Shown here piece after piece: positions 1 to 9,754 of a DNA stretch of 35,847 nucleotides; the first letter of the stretch is position 1, and every line of letters begins with the position of its first letter. The DNA comes from Bacteroidota bacterium (GTDB lineage Bacteria; Bacteroidota; Bacteroidia; Bacteroidales; JACABE01), in contig JACABE010000020.1 of the NCBI GenBank assembly GCA_013377005.1, positions 33,475 to 69,321 on the forward strand. The letters are read 5' to 3'. A program made the translations under genes and the position numbers. The notes under the pieces were generated by a model, which did no database searches, had not been told where the DNA came from, and saw nothing but the letters and a program-made list of their open reading frames with translations.

Positions 1-200
1 CACACTTGTGCAGAGACCATCTTAAGCTTAATTTATGAGTTGCATGCTCGTGCAATGACTATCTTAAGCGTAAGTTATAAGTTGCACACTTGTGCAGAGA
101 CTATCTTAAGCGTAATTTATGAGTTGCACACTTGTGCAGAGACCATCTTAAGCTTAATTTATGAGTTGCATGCTCGTGCAAAAGCTATCATAGTCGTACT
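1..200. repeat. Tandem array of a 42-bp palindromic repeat
   Basis: Four full 42-bp units (1-42, 43-84, 85-126, 127-168) and a decaying fifth (from 169) stand head to tail, and the array runs off the left edge. Each unit has a 14-bp inverted repeat spanning the unit junction, followed by CTTAAGC(T/G)TAA. Two palindrome versions occur: TGCACACTTGTGCA and TGCATGCTCGTGCA. The unit length is a multiple of three and leaves one frame open, but the translation is low-complexity and probably not a gene. Function is unknown. Confidence 0.9.
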
Positions 201-286
201 GAAACGATACATTTTATCCGCATTTGCTGCAAAAATTATTTTTAAATACAGCATATTCGCAACAGCTTATGTAAAATAATTATTAA

Positions 287-445
287 TTTAGCCAAACAGA
301 ATAGAAATTCTTGAATTATAAGACCAAGATATCGGACTTAAGTTATCGTAATGAATATTTCTTCTGGGAAATTATATGGTATGTCTATAATTACCCTCTT
401 GAATTTATTAGCAGAGGTGTGAGTAATACAAGGGTTTTTCAGTAA
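287..445 (+). pseudogene. Decayed secreted-protein remnant, copy 1
   Basis: One frame encodes about 50 residues (FSQTE, then KFLNYKTKISDLSYRNEY, ending RGVSNTRVFQ and stop). It is interrupted by TAG at 302-304, preceded by TAA at 284-286, and lacks a start codon. Copy 2 (2384-2581) keeps the same frame without the internal stop and is preceded by a signal-peptide-like end (KAQDVNFSFY). The shared codons and the EY motif in a third, shorter relative at 1808-1917 suggest that a real secreted-protein gene has decayed here. The family is not recognised. Confidence 0.5.
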
Positions 446-461
446 TAAAATAGTTAATAGT

Positions 462-932
462 ATGTATAAAACAAATTATGATGGTCAGCTAAGGAATAAA
501 TATGTATCTAGAAATTTTATTCAAATTTTAATATTTGTTCCTATTATTCATTTTTTTATTGTATGGCTTTTGTATTTGAGTGTTGGGACAAAATCAATAC
601 TATTTTTTTATTCAGTATTAGTTTATGTTATAGTCTTTTTAATGTTTTCTTTTTTTTCAACATTCAGACAATTGAATAAACAAAGTAGAACCATTTCTGA
701 AATAGATATTATTAAAGATATTATTTTTATTAAAACTGATAAAATCTTATGGATAAAGGCAAGAGAATATAGGATAGAGAAATCAAAAATACATTTTAAA
801 AACAGGAAATTTGATTTTTATAATAAGAATGCTGTTAATGAAGGATTATCAGTTTTTGTAAATAATATTGAATTGTATCTAGTAAAGGATTACTTTGATA
901 ATTATGAAGATATTATTAATTTACTTAAATAA
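462..932 (+). CDS. Two-TM membrane protein with possible PH-like C-terminal domain
   Basis: A 156-residue protein with two hydrophobic segments at about residues 19-41 and 46-70, followed by a soluble part of alternating beta-like stretches ending in an amphipathic helix (LVKDYFDNYEDIINLLK). Two TM helices, a beta-rich region and a final helix are the layout of bacterial PH-like (YcxB/bPH type) membrane proteins, but no diagnostic motif is visible, so this is a fold guess. It is the first gene of the duplicated cassette and is followed by a lipoprotein and a three-TM protein. Its paralogue at 2598-3068 has the same length. Residues 1-21 and the last 30 or so are nearly identical between them, while the middle is heavily substituted. 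Confidence 0.75.
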   Translation: MYKTNYDGQLRNKYVSRNFIQILIFVPIIHFFIVWLLYLSVGTKSILFFYSVLVYVIVFLMFSFFSTFRQLNKQSRTISEIDIIKDIIFIKTDKILWIKAREYRIEKSKIHFKNRKFDFYNKNAVNEGLSVFVNNIELYLVKDYFDNYEDIINLLK

Positions 933-1018
933 ATTTCTGTAATTAACTGCGGATAAGCATTGCAGATGCAGCTTCGAAGGATTAAATATTATAAAGTTTT
1001 AATTTTAAAAAAATAAGT

Positions 1019-1348
1019 ATGCGTAAAATAAAATATAGTTTAGGAATAGCAAGCTTAGTGTTATTTGCATATTCTTGTACAAATGTTTGTCAAGAATGTT
1101 TGGAAAAAAAATTTCGTCCATTAGAATATAATATGGTTGTTACCGGTAAATATATTGATGTAAAATTTTACAAAGCTATTGGACGTGAAGCTTCAGGGAA
1201 AATTGATACTACTGAAGAATCTGCTCTCTTTCAAGATATTTATAATATTATTGAAATTGGTGATACTCTTCGCAAAGAAAAAGGTAAGCTGGATGTCTAT
1301 ATTATTAAGAAAGATACAACTTATGTATTTCCTTATTTTTGCAACTAA
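1019..1348 (+). CDS. Small lipoprotein of the duplicated cassette
   Basis: A 109-residue protein with a type II signal peptide: MRKIK, a hydrophobic core, then a lipobox ending AYSC with the lipidated cysteine at residue 20. The mature part is short, contains GKYIDVKFYKA and GDTLRKEKGKLDVYIIKK, and ends in a cysteine (FCN). It is probably anchored in the inner or outer membrane facing the periplasm. The function is not recognised, though the GD(S/T)-hydrophobic-KK-G pattern resembles many small uncharacterised Bacteroidetes lipoproteins. Its paralogue at 3155-3484 differs at scattered positions. A GC-richer block (about 946-981), also conserved upstream of copy 2, precedes it. Confidence 0.8.
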   Translation: MRKIKYSLGIASLVLFAYSCTNVCQECLEKKFRPLEYNMVVTGKYIDVKFYKAIGREASGKIDTTEESALFQDIYNIIEIGDTLRKEKGKLDVYIIKKDTTYVFPYFCN

Positions 1349-1407
1349 ATTAAATGAGCACCATATCAATATCATGGTTTTAATTACTAACTTTTAACAT
1401 CCACTTT

Positions 1408-1791
1408 ATGAAATATTTATTTTTTAAACTTTGGCAAGATTTTGTTGGTAAAGATGGATTTAATAAAGAGTCGAATGCTTTCCCTTCTTTGCTTTGGTTG
1501 TCAATTATTCATGTATCGAATATAGCAAGTATACAATTATTAGTACAACATTTTTTTAAAATTAAAAATTTTTTACATACAAGAATTGAGATAAAAATAT
1601 TTGCTGCAATGATATGTATTATATTATTTTCAATAAACTACTATTTTATATATAATAAAAGAAATGAAATTTTTGATTTATACATTAATGAAAATAAGAA
1701 TAAATCAATTATTGGAAAAATAATTTTATACCTATATATGTTAGGTTCTTTTTTTATTATTTATTTTATATCAAAGAAAATAAAAATTTAA
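1408..1791 (+). CDS. Three-TM small membrane protein, cassette copy 1
   Basis: A 127-residue protein with hydrophobic segments near residues 26-48, 62-82 and 103-122. A positively charged loop (YNKRNEIFDLYINENKNK) lies between the second and third. It is not a recognised family. It is the third gene of the cassette and has a near-identical paralogue at 3545-3928 that differs mainly in the first two TM segments. The neighbour at 1943-2302 is a more distant member of the same family, with the same layout and a matching loop pattern (Y-x-K-R-x-x-I-F-x-x-Y). Serial duplicates with variable centres are often seen among immunity or surface-defence proteins, but nothing here proves that role. Confidence 0.75.
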   Translation: MKYLFFKLWQDFVGKDGFNKESNAFPSLLWLSIIHVSNIASIQLLVQHFFKIKNFLHTRIEIKIFAAMICIILFSINYYFIYNKRNEIFDLYINENKNKSIIGKIILYLYMLGSFFIIYFISKKIKI

Positions 1792-1807
1792 TTCATAAGC
1801 AAAAAAT

Positions 1808-1917
1808 ATGAAAACAATAAACATAGTAATACTAATTATGTTATCACAAAAACAATAAAAGCACAGGATGTAAATTATACTTATTAATTTAAACCAAAAG
1901 AATACAATACCTTATAA
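1808..1917 (+). pseudogene. Signal-peptide remnant upstream of 1943 gene
   Basis: ATG at 1808 opens a signal-peptide-like stretch (MKTINIVILIMLSQ). A one-base frame change then gives KAQDVNYTY, stop, FKPKEYNTL, stop. The KAQDVN part and the FxxxEY pattern match the remnants at 287-445 and 2384-2581. In the duplicate at 3945 the ATG has become ACG. It appears to be a dead gene start carried in the repeat unit. Confidence 0.45.
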
Positions 1918-1942
1918 TTATCCATATTAATTTATTTATAAT

Positions 1943-2302
1943 ATGATATACGAAATTTATTATTGGTTTTACTATTATATAAAAAAATTAAATTGGGCTA
2001 AAAGTCCCGATTTTAGAGCTTTTATATTATATAGTATGTTTTTAGGTGTAAACATTGCAATTGTTTTTAAATTAATAAATATGTTATCCAATAATTTTTT
2101 TATATTAAGTAAATCATTTTTAAAAGAAGGTAGTTTAATAATATCAATCACTTTTTTAATAAGTATGTATTTTGTTCTTTACAGAAAAAGACATAAGATT
2201 TTTCAGAAATATGAAAACATGCTCCCAAAAAGAAGAATAAAAGGAAAACTTTTTTTTTGGTTATATGTATTTATCACTTCTTTTTCTTTATATCACTTAT
2301 GA
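1943..2302 (+). CDS. Three-TM small membrane protein, divergent paralogue
   Basis: A 119-residue protein with hydrophobic segments near residues 27-48, 63-83 and 101-118. A basic loop (YRKRHKIFQKYENMLPKRR) between the last two aligns with the loop of the 127-residue proteins at 1408 and 3545, marking it as a distant paralogue. The aromatic N-terminus ([15 protein letters not shown]) is notable. Its duplicate in copy 2 survives only as about 50 bp (4080-4129) with a stop at codon 3, so this is the only intact member of its type here. The function is not recognised. Confidence 0.7.
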   Translation: MIYEIYYWFYYYIKKLNWAKSPDFRAFILYSMFLGVNIAIVFKLINMLSNNFFILSKSFLKEGSLIISITFLISMYFVLYRKRHKIFQKYENMLPKRRIKGKLFFWLYVFITSFSLYHL

Positions 2303-2383
2303 TTGCTAATAGATTTAATACAACCAGCAACGAAACCAACAAAACCAATCACACTTAAAATATTACTTATACTACTACAAAAA

Positions 2384-2581
2384 GCAATAAAAGCACAGGA
2401 TGTAAACTTTAGTTTTTATTAATTTAGCCAAACAGAATACAAATTCTTGAATTATAAGACCAAGATATCGGACTTAAGTTATTGTAATGAATATTTCTTC
2501 TGGGAAATTATATGGTATGTCTATAATTACCCTCTTGAATTTATTAGCAGAGGTGTGAGTAATACAAGGGTTTTTCAGTAA
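2384..2581 (+). pseudogene. Decayed secreted-protein remnant, copy 2
   Basis: This is the best preserved copy. A signal-peptide-like end (AIKAQDVNFSFY, from 2384) is followed by TAA at 2420-2422, then 52 uninterrupted codons (2423-2578) ending VSNTRVFQ and TAA. The protein-like pattern is aromatic-rich (NEYFFWEIIWYVYNYPLEF). There is no start codon in frame. The stop at the same position in every copy shows the inactivation predates the duplication. Confidence 0.5.
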
Positions 2582-2597
2582 TAAAATAGTTAATAGT

Positions 2598-3068
2598 ATG
2601 TATAAAACAAATTATGATGGTCAGTTAAGATATAAATATGTATCTAGAAATTTTATTCAATCATTAATAATAGAACCTATTGTTTATTGTTTTATTATTA
2701 TTCTCATGTATTTAAGTGTTGGAACAAAGTCAATTTTATATTTTTATTTAATGCTATGTTTTTTGATAGCCTGGTATATTATAGGAATGTATGCTACATA
2801 TAAAATGGTATTAAGACAAAACAGAACTATATGTGAAATAGATTTTATAAACGAAGATATAGTTATTAGAACGGATAAATTACTATGGCTAAAATCAAGA
2901 GAATATAAGGTTGGCAAATCAAAGGTTCAATCAAAAACCAGAACGTTTGAAAATTATGGAAAAAATACGATAAAAGAAGGATTATCAGTTTTTGTAAATA
3001 ATATTGAATTGTATTTAGTAAAGGATTACTTTGATAATTATGAAGATATTATTAAATTACTTACATAA
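2598..3068 (+). CDS. Two-TM membrane protein with possible PH-like domain, copy 2
   Basis: A 156-residue paralogue of the 462-932 product, collinear without gaps. Two TM segments lie at about residues 19-41 and 46-70, followed by a beta-rich soluble part and a closing helix. The stretch from EGLSVF to NYEDII is unchanged from copy 1 and its DNA differs at about one silent base, whereas residues 22-125 differ at roughly half of positions by eye. Such mosaic divergence points to selection on the membrane and proximal soluble part, or to gene conversion of the ends. The specific function is unknown. Confidence 0.75.
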   Translation: MYKTNYDGQLRYKYVSRNFIQSLIIEPIVYCFIIILMYLSVGTKSILYFYLMLCFLIAWYIIGMYATYKMVLRQNRTICEIDFINEDIVIRTDKLLWLKSREYKVGKSKVQSKTRTFENYGKNTIKEGLSVFVNNIELYLVKDYFDNYEDIIKLLT

Positions 3069-3154
3069 ATTCCTGTAATTACCTGCGGATAAGCATTGCA
3101 AATGCAGCTTCGAAGGATTAAATATTATAAAGTTTTAATTTTAAAAAAATAAGT

Positions 3155-3484
3155 ATGCGTAAAATAAAATATAGTTTAGGAATAGTAAGCTTAGTGTTAT
3201 TTGTATATTCTTGTACTAATGTTTGTCAGGAATGGTTAGAAAAACAATTTCGTCCGTTAGAATATAATATGGTTGTTACCGGTAAATATATTGATGTGAA
3301 ATTTTACAAAGCTATTGGACGTGAAGTATCAGGAAAAATAGATACTACTGAAGAATGTGTTTTAAATGAAGACGAATATAAAATTATTGAAATTGGCGAT
3401 ACTTTTCGCAAGGAAAAAGGCAAACTGGATATTTATATTATTAAAAAGGATACAACTTATGTAATTCCTAGTTTTTGCAACTAA
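3155..3484 (+). CDS. Small lipoprotein of the duplicated cassette, copy 2
   Basis: A 109-residue lipoprotein paralogous to 1019-1348. The lipobox ends VYSC (lipid cysteine 20). CQEC of copy 1 is CQEW here, so the third cysteine is not required, while the C-terminal FCN is kept. Changes concentrate around residues 68-80 (EECVLNEDEYK). The 87 bp upstream are nearly identical to copy 1, so expression control is probably shared. Confidence 0.78.
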   Translation: MRKIKYSLGIVSLVLFVYSCTNVCQEWLEKQFRPLEYNMVVTGKYIDVKFYKAIGREVSGKIDTTEECVLNEDEYKIIEIGDTFRKEKGKLDIYIIKKDTTYVIPSFCN

Positions 3485-3544
3485 GTTAAATGAGCACCAT
3501 ATCAATATCATGGGTTTAATTACTAACTTTTAACATCCACTTTT

Positions 3545-3928
3545 ATGAAATATTTATTTTTTAAACTCTGGCAAGATTTTGTTGGTAAAGATAGATTTAA
3601 TAAAGAGTCGAATGCTTTCCCATCTTTAATTTGGTTAATAGTTATTCAATCAACAAATATTGCAAGTTTACAATTATTATTACAGCATTTTTTTAAAATT
3701 AAAGATTTTTTACATACAAAAATTGAGATAAAAATATTTGCAGCATTGCTGTTTATTATAATATTTTTAATTAACTACTATTTTATATATAATAGAAGAA
3801 ATGAAATTTTTGATTTATACATTAATGAAAATAAGAATAAATCAATTATTGGAAAAATAATTTTATACTTATATATGTTAGGTTCTTTTTTTATTATTTA
3901 TTTTATATCAAAGAAAATAAATATTTAA
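3545..3928 (+). CDS. Three-TM small membrane protein, cassette copy 2
   Basis: A 127-residue paralogue of 1408-1791. The last 45 or so residues, including the basic loop RRNEIFDLYINENKNK and the third TM segment, are almost unchanged. Substitutions cluster in TM1 (WLIVIQSTNIASLQ) and TM2 (ALLFIIIFLINYY). The layout and cassette position are the same as in copy 1. The family is not recognised. Confidence 0.75.
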   Translation: MKYLFFKLWQDFVGKDRFNKESNAFPSLIWLIVIQSTNIASLQLLLQHFFKIKDFLHTKIEIKIFAALLFIIIFLINYYFIYNRRNEIFDLYINENKNKSIIGKIILYLYMLGSFFIIYFISKKINI

Positions 3929-3944
3929 TTCATAAGCAAAAAAT

Positions 3945-5737
<1,793 letters not shown>

Positions 5738-5786
5738 TTAAAAAAGTGTTATTTATGTGATTGAATTTTGCTATTTTTAGCGTGTG

Positions 5787-5794
5787 CAAAGGTA
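5787..5794 (-). promoter_or_regulatory. Bacteroidetes -7 box for ABC-F gene
   Basis: The minus strand reads TACCTTTG, matching TAnnTTTG, about 50 bp upstream of the ATG at 5737. The remaining gap 5795-5923 holds no further feature that I can support. Confidence 0.55.
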
Positions 5795-5923
5795 AGAAAA
5801 GCTTTGAGAATAAAAGATTTATTTACGCTTTAAAAACAAAAACCACATGAAACATTAAATTAAATGCTTCTTTCTCGATAGAAAATAAAGATAATGATAA
5901 ACAATAATTAAATAAGCGTAGTA

Positions 5924-6877
5924 TTATTTATTTAAGTTTAACATGATGCCCTGCCCGTTGCCAAGCATATAAGTAGGAAGTGCTCCATCCCATTTGTTTA
6001 TCCATTCGAGTTCAATAATTTTGGGATTGCTTGCTATTGATGAGCCTTTAATCTGTAACGATTTGGCTTCACCTTCGGCTTGTTGAATCGCAATATCCTT
6101 ATTAATACTTGCCTGTTTGAGGAGTTCTTCTTTTTGTCTGGTTACATCCACCAAACGAAGTGCTTCCTGCTCAGCCAGTTTTTTATTATTGATTGCAGTT
6201 TCATATTCCGAGTTGTAATATACCTCACGAATATCAACCTGATCGATAATTAAATGATATTTGCTGATTTCTTTTCTGATTCTGCTGATAACATCATTTT
6301 GTATAAACTCTCTTTTTGTACTGTAAACTTCAATTGGAGAGTAATTGCTAACACTTAACGCAAGTGTTGATTTTAGTTTTGTGCGGATTACGTTTTCTTC
6401 CAGCCACATATATCTTCCATTGGTTCCACCATCGTTCTCGGTAACGTTCTGATAAATCCACGAAGCCATGTCAGGATCTATTCGCCACGAAACAGAGACA
6501 TCTAAACCCATTTTTATCCCGTCTCTTGTAGGAGCCCAAATGGCATCAGCATGATTTTTGGCACCTTCGCCTTTTGAGTTGGTACATGTATATACCCAAA
6601 CGGTTTTGTCCATTTTATGTACATCATTCCATGGCATAACCAAATGCCAGCCTGTATGCAATTCTTCATCGCTAACACCCGAAGGTCTTACTAAAACACC
6701 TACTTGTTGTGCATCTATGCGCACAATGATAGAAGAAATACTGAAAAGTAATATTCCAACAATTATCGAAGGTATCCAGTTTTTGATATCTAAAGGTTTT
6801 TCGAGCTTTGTTGAAATAAATCCAAATATACCATATAAGATAAGAAGGATTGAAAGAATAATTAAAATTGTGATCAT
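5924..6877 (-). CDS. SPFH/band-7 (prohibitin-like) membrane protein
   Basis: The protein starts with two hydrophobic segments (about residues 2-20 and 36-52). A prohibitin/stomatin/HflC-type domain follows (VRIDAQQVGVLVRPSG, GWHLVMPWND, RDGIKMGLDVSVSWRI). Next is an Ala/Glu/Lys/Gln-rich coiled coil (NKKLAEQEALRLVDVTRQKEE) and a short tail. Such proteins oligomerise on the membrane and scaffold proteases or microdomains; no partner gene is adjacent. I chose the ATG at 6877 (MITILIILS, 317 residues), because the upstream ATG at 6937 adds 20 polar residues before the first TM segment. It stands alone on the minus strand. Confidence 0.88.
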   Translation of the reverse strand: MITILIILSILLILYGIFGFISTKLEKPLDIKNWIPSIIVGILLFSISSIIVRIDAQQVGVLVRPSGVSDEELHTGWHLVMPWNDVHKMDKTVWVYTCTNSKGEGAKNHADAIWAPTRDGIKMGLDVSVSWRIDPDMASWIYQNVTENDGGTNGRYMWLEENVIRTKLKSTLALSVSNYSPIEVYSTKREFIQNDVISRIRKEISKYHLIIDQVDIREVYYNSEYETAINNKKLAEQEALRLVDVTRQKEELLKQASINKDIAIQQAEGEAKSLQIKGSSIASNPKIIELEWINKWDGALPTYMLGNGQGIMLNLNK

Positions 6878-7105
6878 TTTGTTTAATATTAAAGGTTTAT
6901 AATTATGTAGTATTTGTTTATTTACTAAGAACGGCAATCTTGTTTACTAACTATTTTTCATAAGCATCTCATATTCTAAAATCGCAAAGAAAGTATTCAA
7001 ATATTTTATTTTCATACGTTGGGTTTTAAATTTGTTGATTGTGAACCAAAGCTTCATATCAACAAATAAAACAGGCAAATATCGTATATTAGTGGTATTT
7101 ATTCA

Positions 7106-7579
7106 TTATAAATCATATAATTCTATTTCTTCATTTTTGAATAATCCCCAAATTTTAGATTTATCAATACTTATTTTTACAATATGAGTTTCACCTTTTA
7201 ATTTTAAAGTTTTTCTATCAATAATATGATAATATAATTTAAAATCAATGGATTTTTCATTTAATTGAAAAATTTTAAAATATAATATTTTTACAATATT
7301 ATCATTATTTCTGCAACTACAATAATCTATAAACCTAAGCTGTTCTTTACAAAAACCAATTGTTTCGTGAAAATTATTTTTGCATATTAATTCATTACCT
7401 TTTAATTGAATTTCAATACTATCATCTTTTATACATATTTGAAATTTCTGATTTTTATTTCGGTTTGTTAAAGCATTTCCAATTTCATCAATATATTTAA
7501 TTTTTATCGGACATTCATCTTGTCCCTTTAAATTTATAGAAATAGTAAAAAGTAAAAATATGAAAAATAACAGTTTCAT
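7106..7579 (-). CDS. Secreted protein of unknown function
   Basis: A 157-residue protein with a signal peptide (MKLLFFIFLLFTISINLKGQ, cleavage near residue 20). The mature part of about 137 residues has six cysteines (including DECP, CIKD, ELICK, GFCKEQ, YCSC), which could form disulfides in the periplasm or outside. There is no lipobox and no recognised domain. The strand-like pattern (IKYIDEIGN, FKLYYHIID, THIVKISI) suggests an all-beta fold. It stands alone between the SPFH gene and the cytochrome operon, with about 270 bp free upstream. Confidence 0.7.
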   Translation of the reverse strand: MKLLFFIFLLFTISINLKGQDECPIKIKYIDEIGNALTNRNKNQKFQICIKDDSIEIQLKGNELICKNNFHETIGFCKEQLRFIDYCSCRNNDNIVKILYFKIFQLNEKSIDFKLYYHIIDRKTLKLKGETHIVKISIDKSKIWGLFKNEEIELYDL

Positions 7580-7779
7580 TTAGTATATTATGATTTGACT
7601 TTTGTCACTAATTTGAATAAATGTATGATAAAGTCATACAAAACACTCCGCGTTGAGCATATAGTCCTGACAAATGTCATCTTTATTTCCGACAAATGTA
7701 ATAATTAAAACTTACAAATCATCAAAATTTGTATAGTAAAAAAAGGTGGTTTTATCGGTGAGTAATTGAAAAGGAATCA

Positions 7780-7810
7780 AAAAGCCAATAGTATGTTACT
7801 ATCGGCTTTT
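7780..7810 (-). terminator. Rho-independent terminator of cytochrome/YedE operon
   Basis: Inverted repeat AAAAGCCAATAGTA / TACTATCGGCTTTT with a 3-base loop and one mismatch. On the minus strand it ends GGCTTTTT, giving a short U tract, and lies 43 bp beyond the stop of the operon's last gene at 7853. The rest of 7580-7852 shows no gene. Confidence 0.6.
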
Positions 7811-7852
7811 GGGAATATAATTAGTTGTCTTATAATAAATCAGGACTATTCA

Positions 7853-9739
7853 CTAACTAATGAATGTATAAATTATCAATAAAGCTAAAATCAAACCTGT
7901 AAGTACAGCCAACAAGCCAAATACACGCATGGCAATTTCCCAGATAATCGGAGTGGGTTTATGCACTTCGAAGTCTTTTGTAATGCCTTGTTCTTGATAA
8001 CGCTCCCATTGTTCAGTACGCTCATGTACCATTTCTTCCAAGGTCACCTGACCATTGAAAATAACAAAGTCCATCGGGAACTTCTCGAAACGGAAGTGGG
8101 TGTTGAAGAAATGGATGGTAAAGATGAAACCTACAGCCAACAAAGCCTCATCGGAATGAATAATCGTTGCAATGTTAAAAAACCATCCCGGTAAGAATTT
8201 ACCAAAGAACTCAGGAAACCAAAGAAGTAATCCACTGGATCCAATAACTGCTACTCCCCAGAATACTGCTAAGAAATCAAACTTTTCCCAATAAGTCCAT
8301 TTATCAAATTTAGGTTTTGGTCCACGGAAAAAGAACCAGCGAAACATTGCTTTGATATCACGAAAATCCTTACGATTAGGGAAAAGTGAATCGAAACCAA
8401 AAAGTCGTTGGAAAAAGCTTTGATTTGATATTTTTTTAGAAAATAAAAAGCGGATACTCATCACAAGAGCTACAAATAAGTAGCCAAATGTTATAATGGC
8501 GCATATACGGTGAATAATACCTGCATTGTCGGTTCCACCGTAAAAGTCCATTAAAGCTTTACCCCATTTAGTATTATTAAATTTCAATGGCAGACCTGTT
8601 AAAGCCAATCCAAGGAAACTTGTAACAACAAAAAGGTGCATTACAATATGGTAAGTTTTGAAACGCCTGTAAACTTTCTGTATTTTTTCATTTCTATTAT
8701 CATTAGGTGCAGAATTTGAGAATAATGCAGCATTGCGGGCTTGTTTCTTTTCGATAAAGCCTCGGAATGCCCACAGTAAAGAATGAATCCAGAAAAACAG
8801 AAATACGCTTATCAGCAGAATATTCATGCTAAGAGTAACCCAGAACAGCATTGGAAATTTGTTATGATTGGTGGGCTCTGCATGAGCAATAAACTTTGCA
8901 AACCTATTATTTGCACCTGTGTGACATTGTTTGCAAGTATTGGCTAAGTGAACTGAATTTACAGTTGAATTTGTATCTTTTTCCGGAAGAATATTATGTG
9001 AACTGTGGCAATCAGAGCAGCCGGCAACCTTTTCAGGATAGCCTAATCTTATATTTTTACCATGATAGCTCTCAAAATAAGTTTCCGGTGCAATCGTTGT
9101 CACTTTGTTACGTGCCATCATCTTCGCATCAGCATGACACTTCAAACATGCTTGTGTATGGAATGATCGCCCCTGAGCATCGTTATCAATTTTATTAATG
9201 GCATGAAGACCATGACAGTCAGAGCAAGTAGGAGCATCATTATTTCCTTTAACAAGTGCCTGATAGTGTATCGATTTAAAATAAGCTGATTGTTTCTGAT
9301 GACATTGTCCACATAGCTTGGCGGAAGCTATTTTATCATTTTTAATAGAGGTTATATTATGGATGTCAGCATGGCATTTTGAACATGTAACAGGAAGTCG
9401 TTTACCATTGTGAATACTTTTTTCGTGTTCTTTAACCATTGAATTGTGGCAACTACTACAATCCATCGACTTATAAGAAACAACACATACCTTTTTCCCC
9501 ATTATTTCCTTAGCAAAAGGCTTTTTAGTTTCATCTTTTATGTGACATGCAGTACACATAAGCGAATGATGAACAGAAGTATTATATAAATGAGTAGAAA
9601 TATTTTTTTCGTGACAGCTTATACACTCCGAATTTGATGGAGTGAATATTGAAGAAGTTTGTGCTGTTGCAACCGAAATTACCAATCTAATGATTAGTAA
9701 AAGGCTAATTATTTTGAATGTTGAAGATAATTTATTCAT
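7853..9739 (-). CDS. CbcL-like nonaheme cytochrome c / cytochrome b fusion
   Basis: A 628-residue protein with a signal peptide (cleavage near AQ, residue 26). The periplasmic domain has nine CxxCH heme motifs, at residues 39, 62, 94, 119, 143, 172, 198, 241 and 269. From about residue 297 come TM segments of a formate-dehydrogenase-gamma/HydC-like cytochrome b, with candidate heme-b histidines in YHIVMH, IIHRI, IIHSD and TIHFFNTHF. Nine c-hemes fused to a diheme b domain is the layout of Geobacter CbcL, an inner-membrane quinol dehydrogenase. Here it is the last gene of an operon with an octaheme reductase and YeeE/YedE proteins, so passing menaquinol electrons to the periplasmic octaheme protein is the simplest reading. 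It starts 15 bp after the stop of the upstream gene. Electron flow in the reverse direction cannot be excluded. Confidence 0.85.
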   Translation of the reverse strand: MNKLSSTFKIISLLLIIRLVISVATAQTSSIFTPSNSECISCHEKNISTHLYNTSVHHSLMCTACHIKDETKKPFAKEIMGKKVCVVSYKSMDCSSCHNSMVKEHEKSIHNGKRLPVTCSKCHADIHNITSIKNDKIASAKLCGQCHQKQSAYFKSIHYQALVKGNNDAPTCSDCHGLHAINKIDNDAQGRSFHTQACLKCHADAKMMARNKVTTIAPETYFESYHGKNIRLGYPEKVAGCSDCHSSHNILPEKDTNSTVNSVHLANTCKQCHTGANNRFAKFIAHAEPTNHNKFPMLFWVTLSMNILLISVFLFFWIHSLLWAFRGFIEKKQARNAALFSNSAPNDNRNEKIQKVYRRFKTYHIVMHLFVVTSFLGLALTGLPLKFNNTKWGKALMDFYGGTDNAGIIHRICAIITFGYLFVALVMSIRFLFSKKISNQSFFQRLFGFDSLFPNRKDFRDIKAMFRWFFFRGPKPKFDKWTYWEKFDFLAVFWGVAVIGSSGLLLWFPEFFGKFLPGWFFNIATIIHSDEALLAVGFIFTIHFFNTHFRFEKFPMDFVIFNGQVTLEEMVHERTEQWERYQEQGITKDFEVHKPTPIIWEIAMRVFGLLAVLTGLILALLIIYTFIS

Positions 9740-9754
9740 AAGATTTAATAAAAT

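Larger units (their letters stand above)
284..1991 (+). repeat. Tandem duplication of small envelope-gene cassette, copy 1
   Basis: This segment matches 2420-4129 at an offset of 2136 to 2137 bp with almost no indels. It carries a secreted-protein remnant, a two-TM protein, a lipoprotein, a three-TM protein, a second remnant and the start of a further three-TM gene. Similarity is near perfect in the spacers and at gene ends, and low in the centres of the first and third genes. Confidence 0.93.

Noticed and set aside
1-200. CRISPR array
   Set aside because: Units are contiguous, with no unique spacers and no cas genes.
40-279. 79-residue open frame over the 42-bp repeats as a protein
   Set aside because: It exists only because the repeat length is divisible by three; no start context, and the repeated peptide is low complexity.
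946-981. GC-richer block before the lipoprotein gene as a riboswitch
   Set aside because: It is only about 35 bp with short possible stems; its conservation between copies follows from the duplication.
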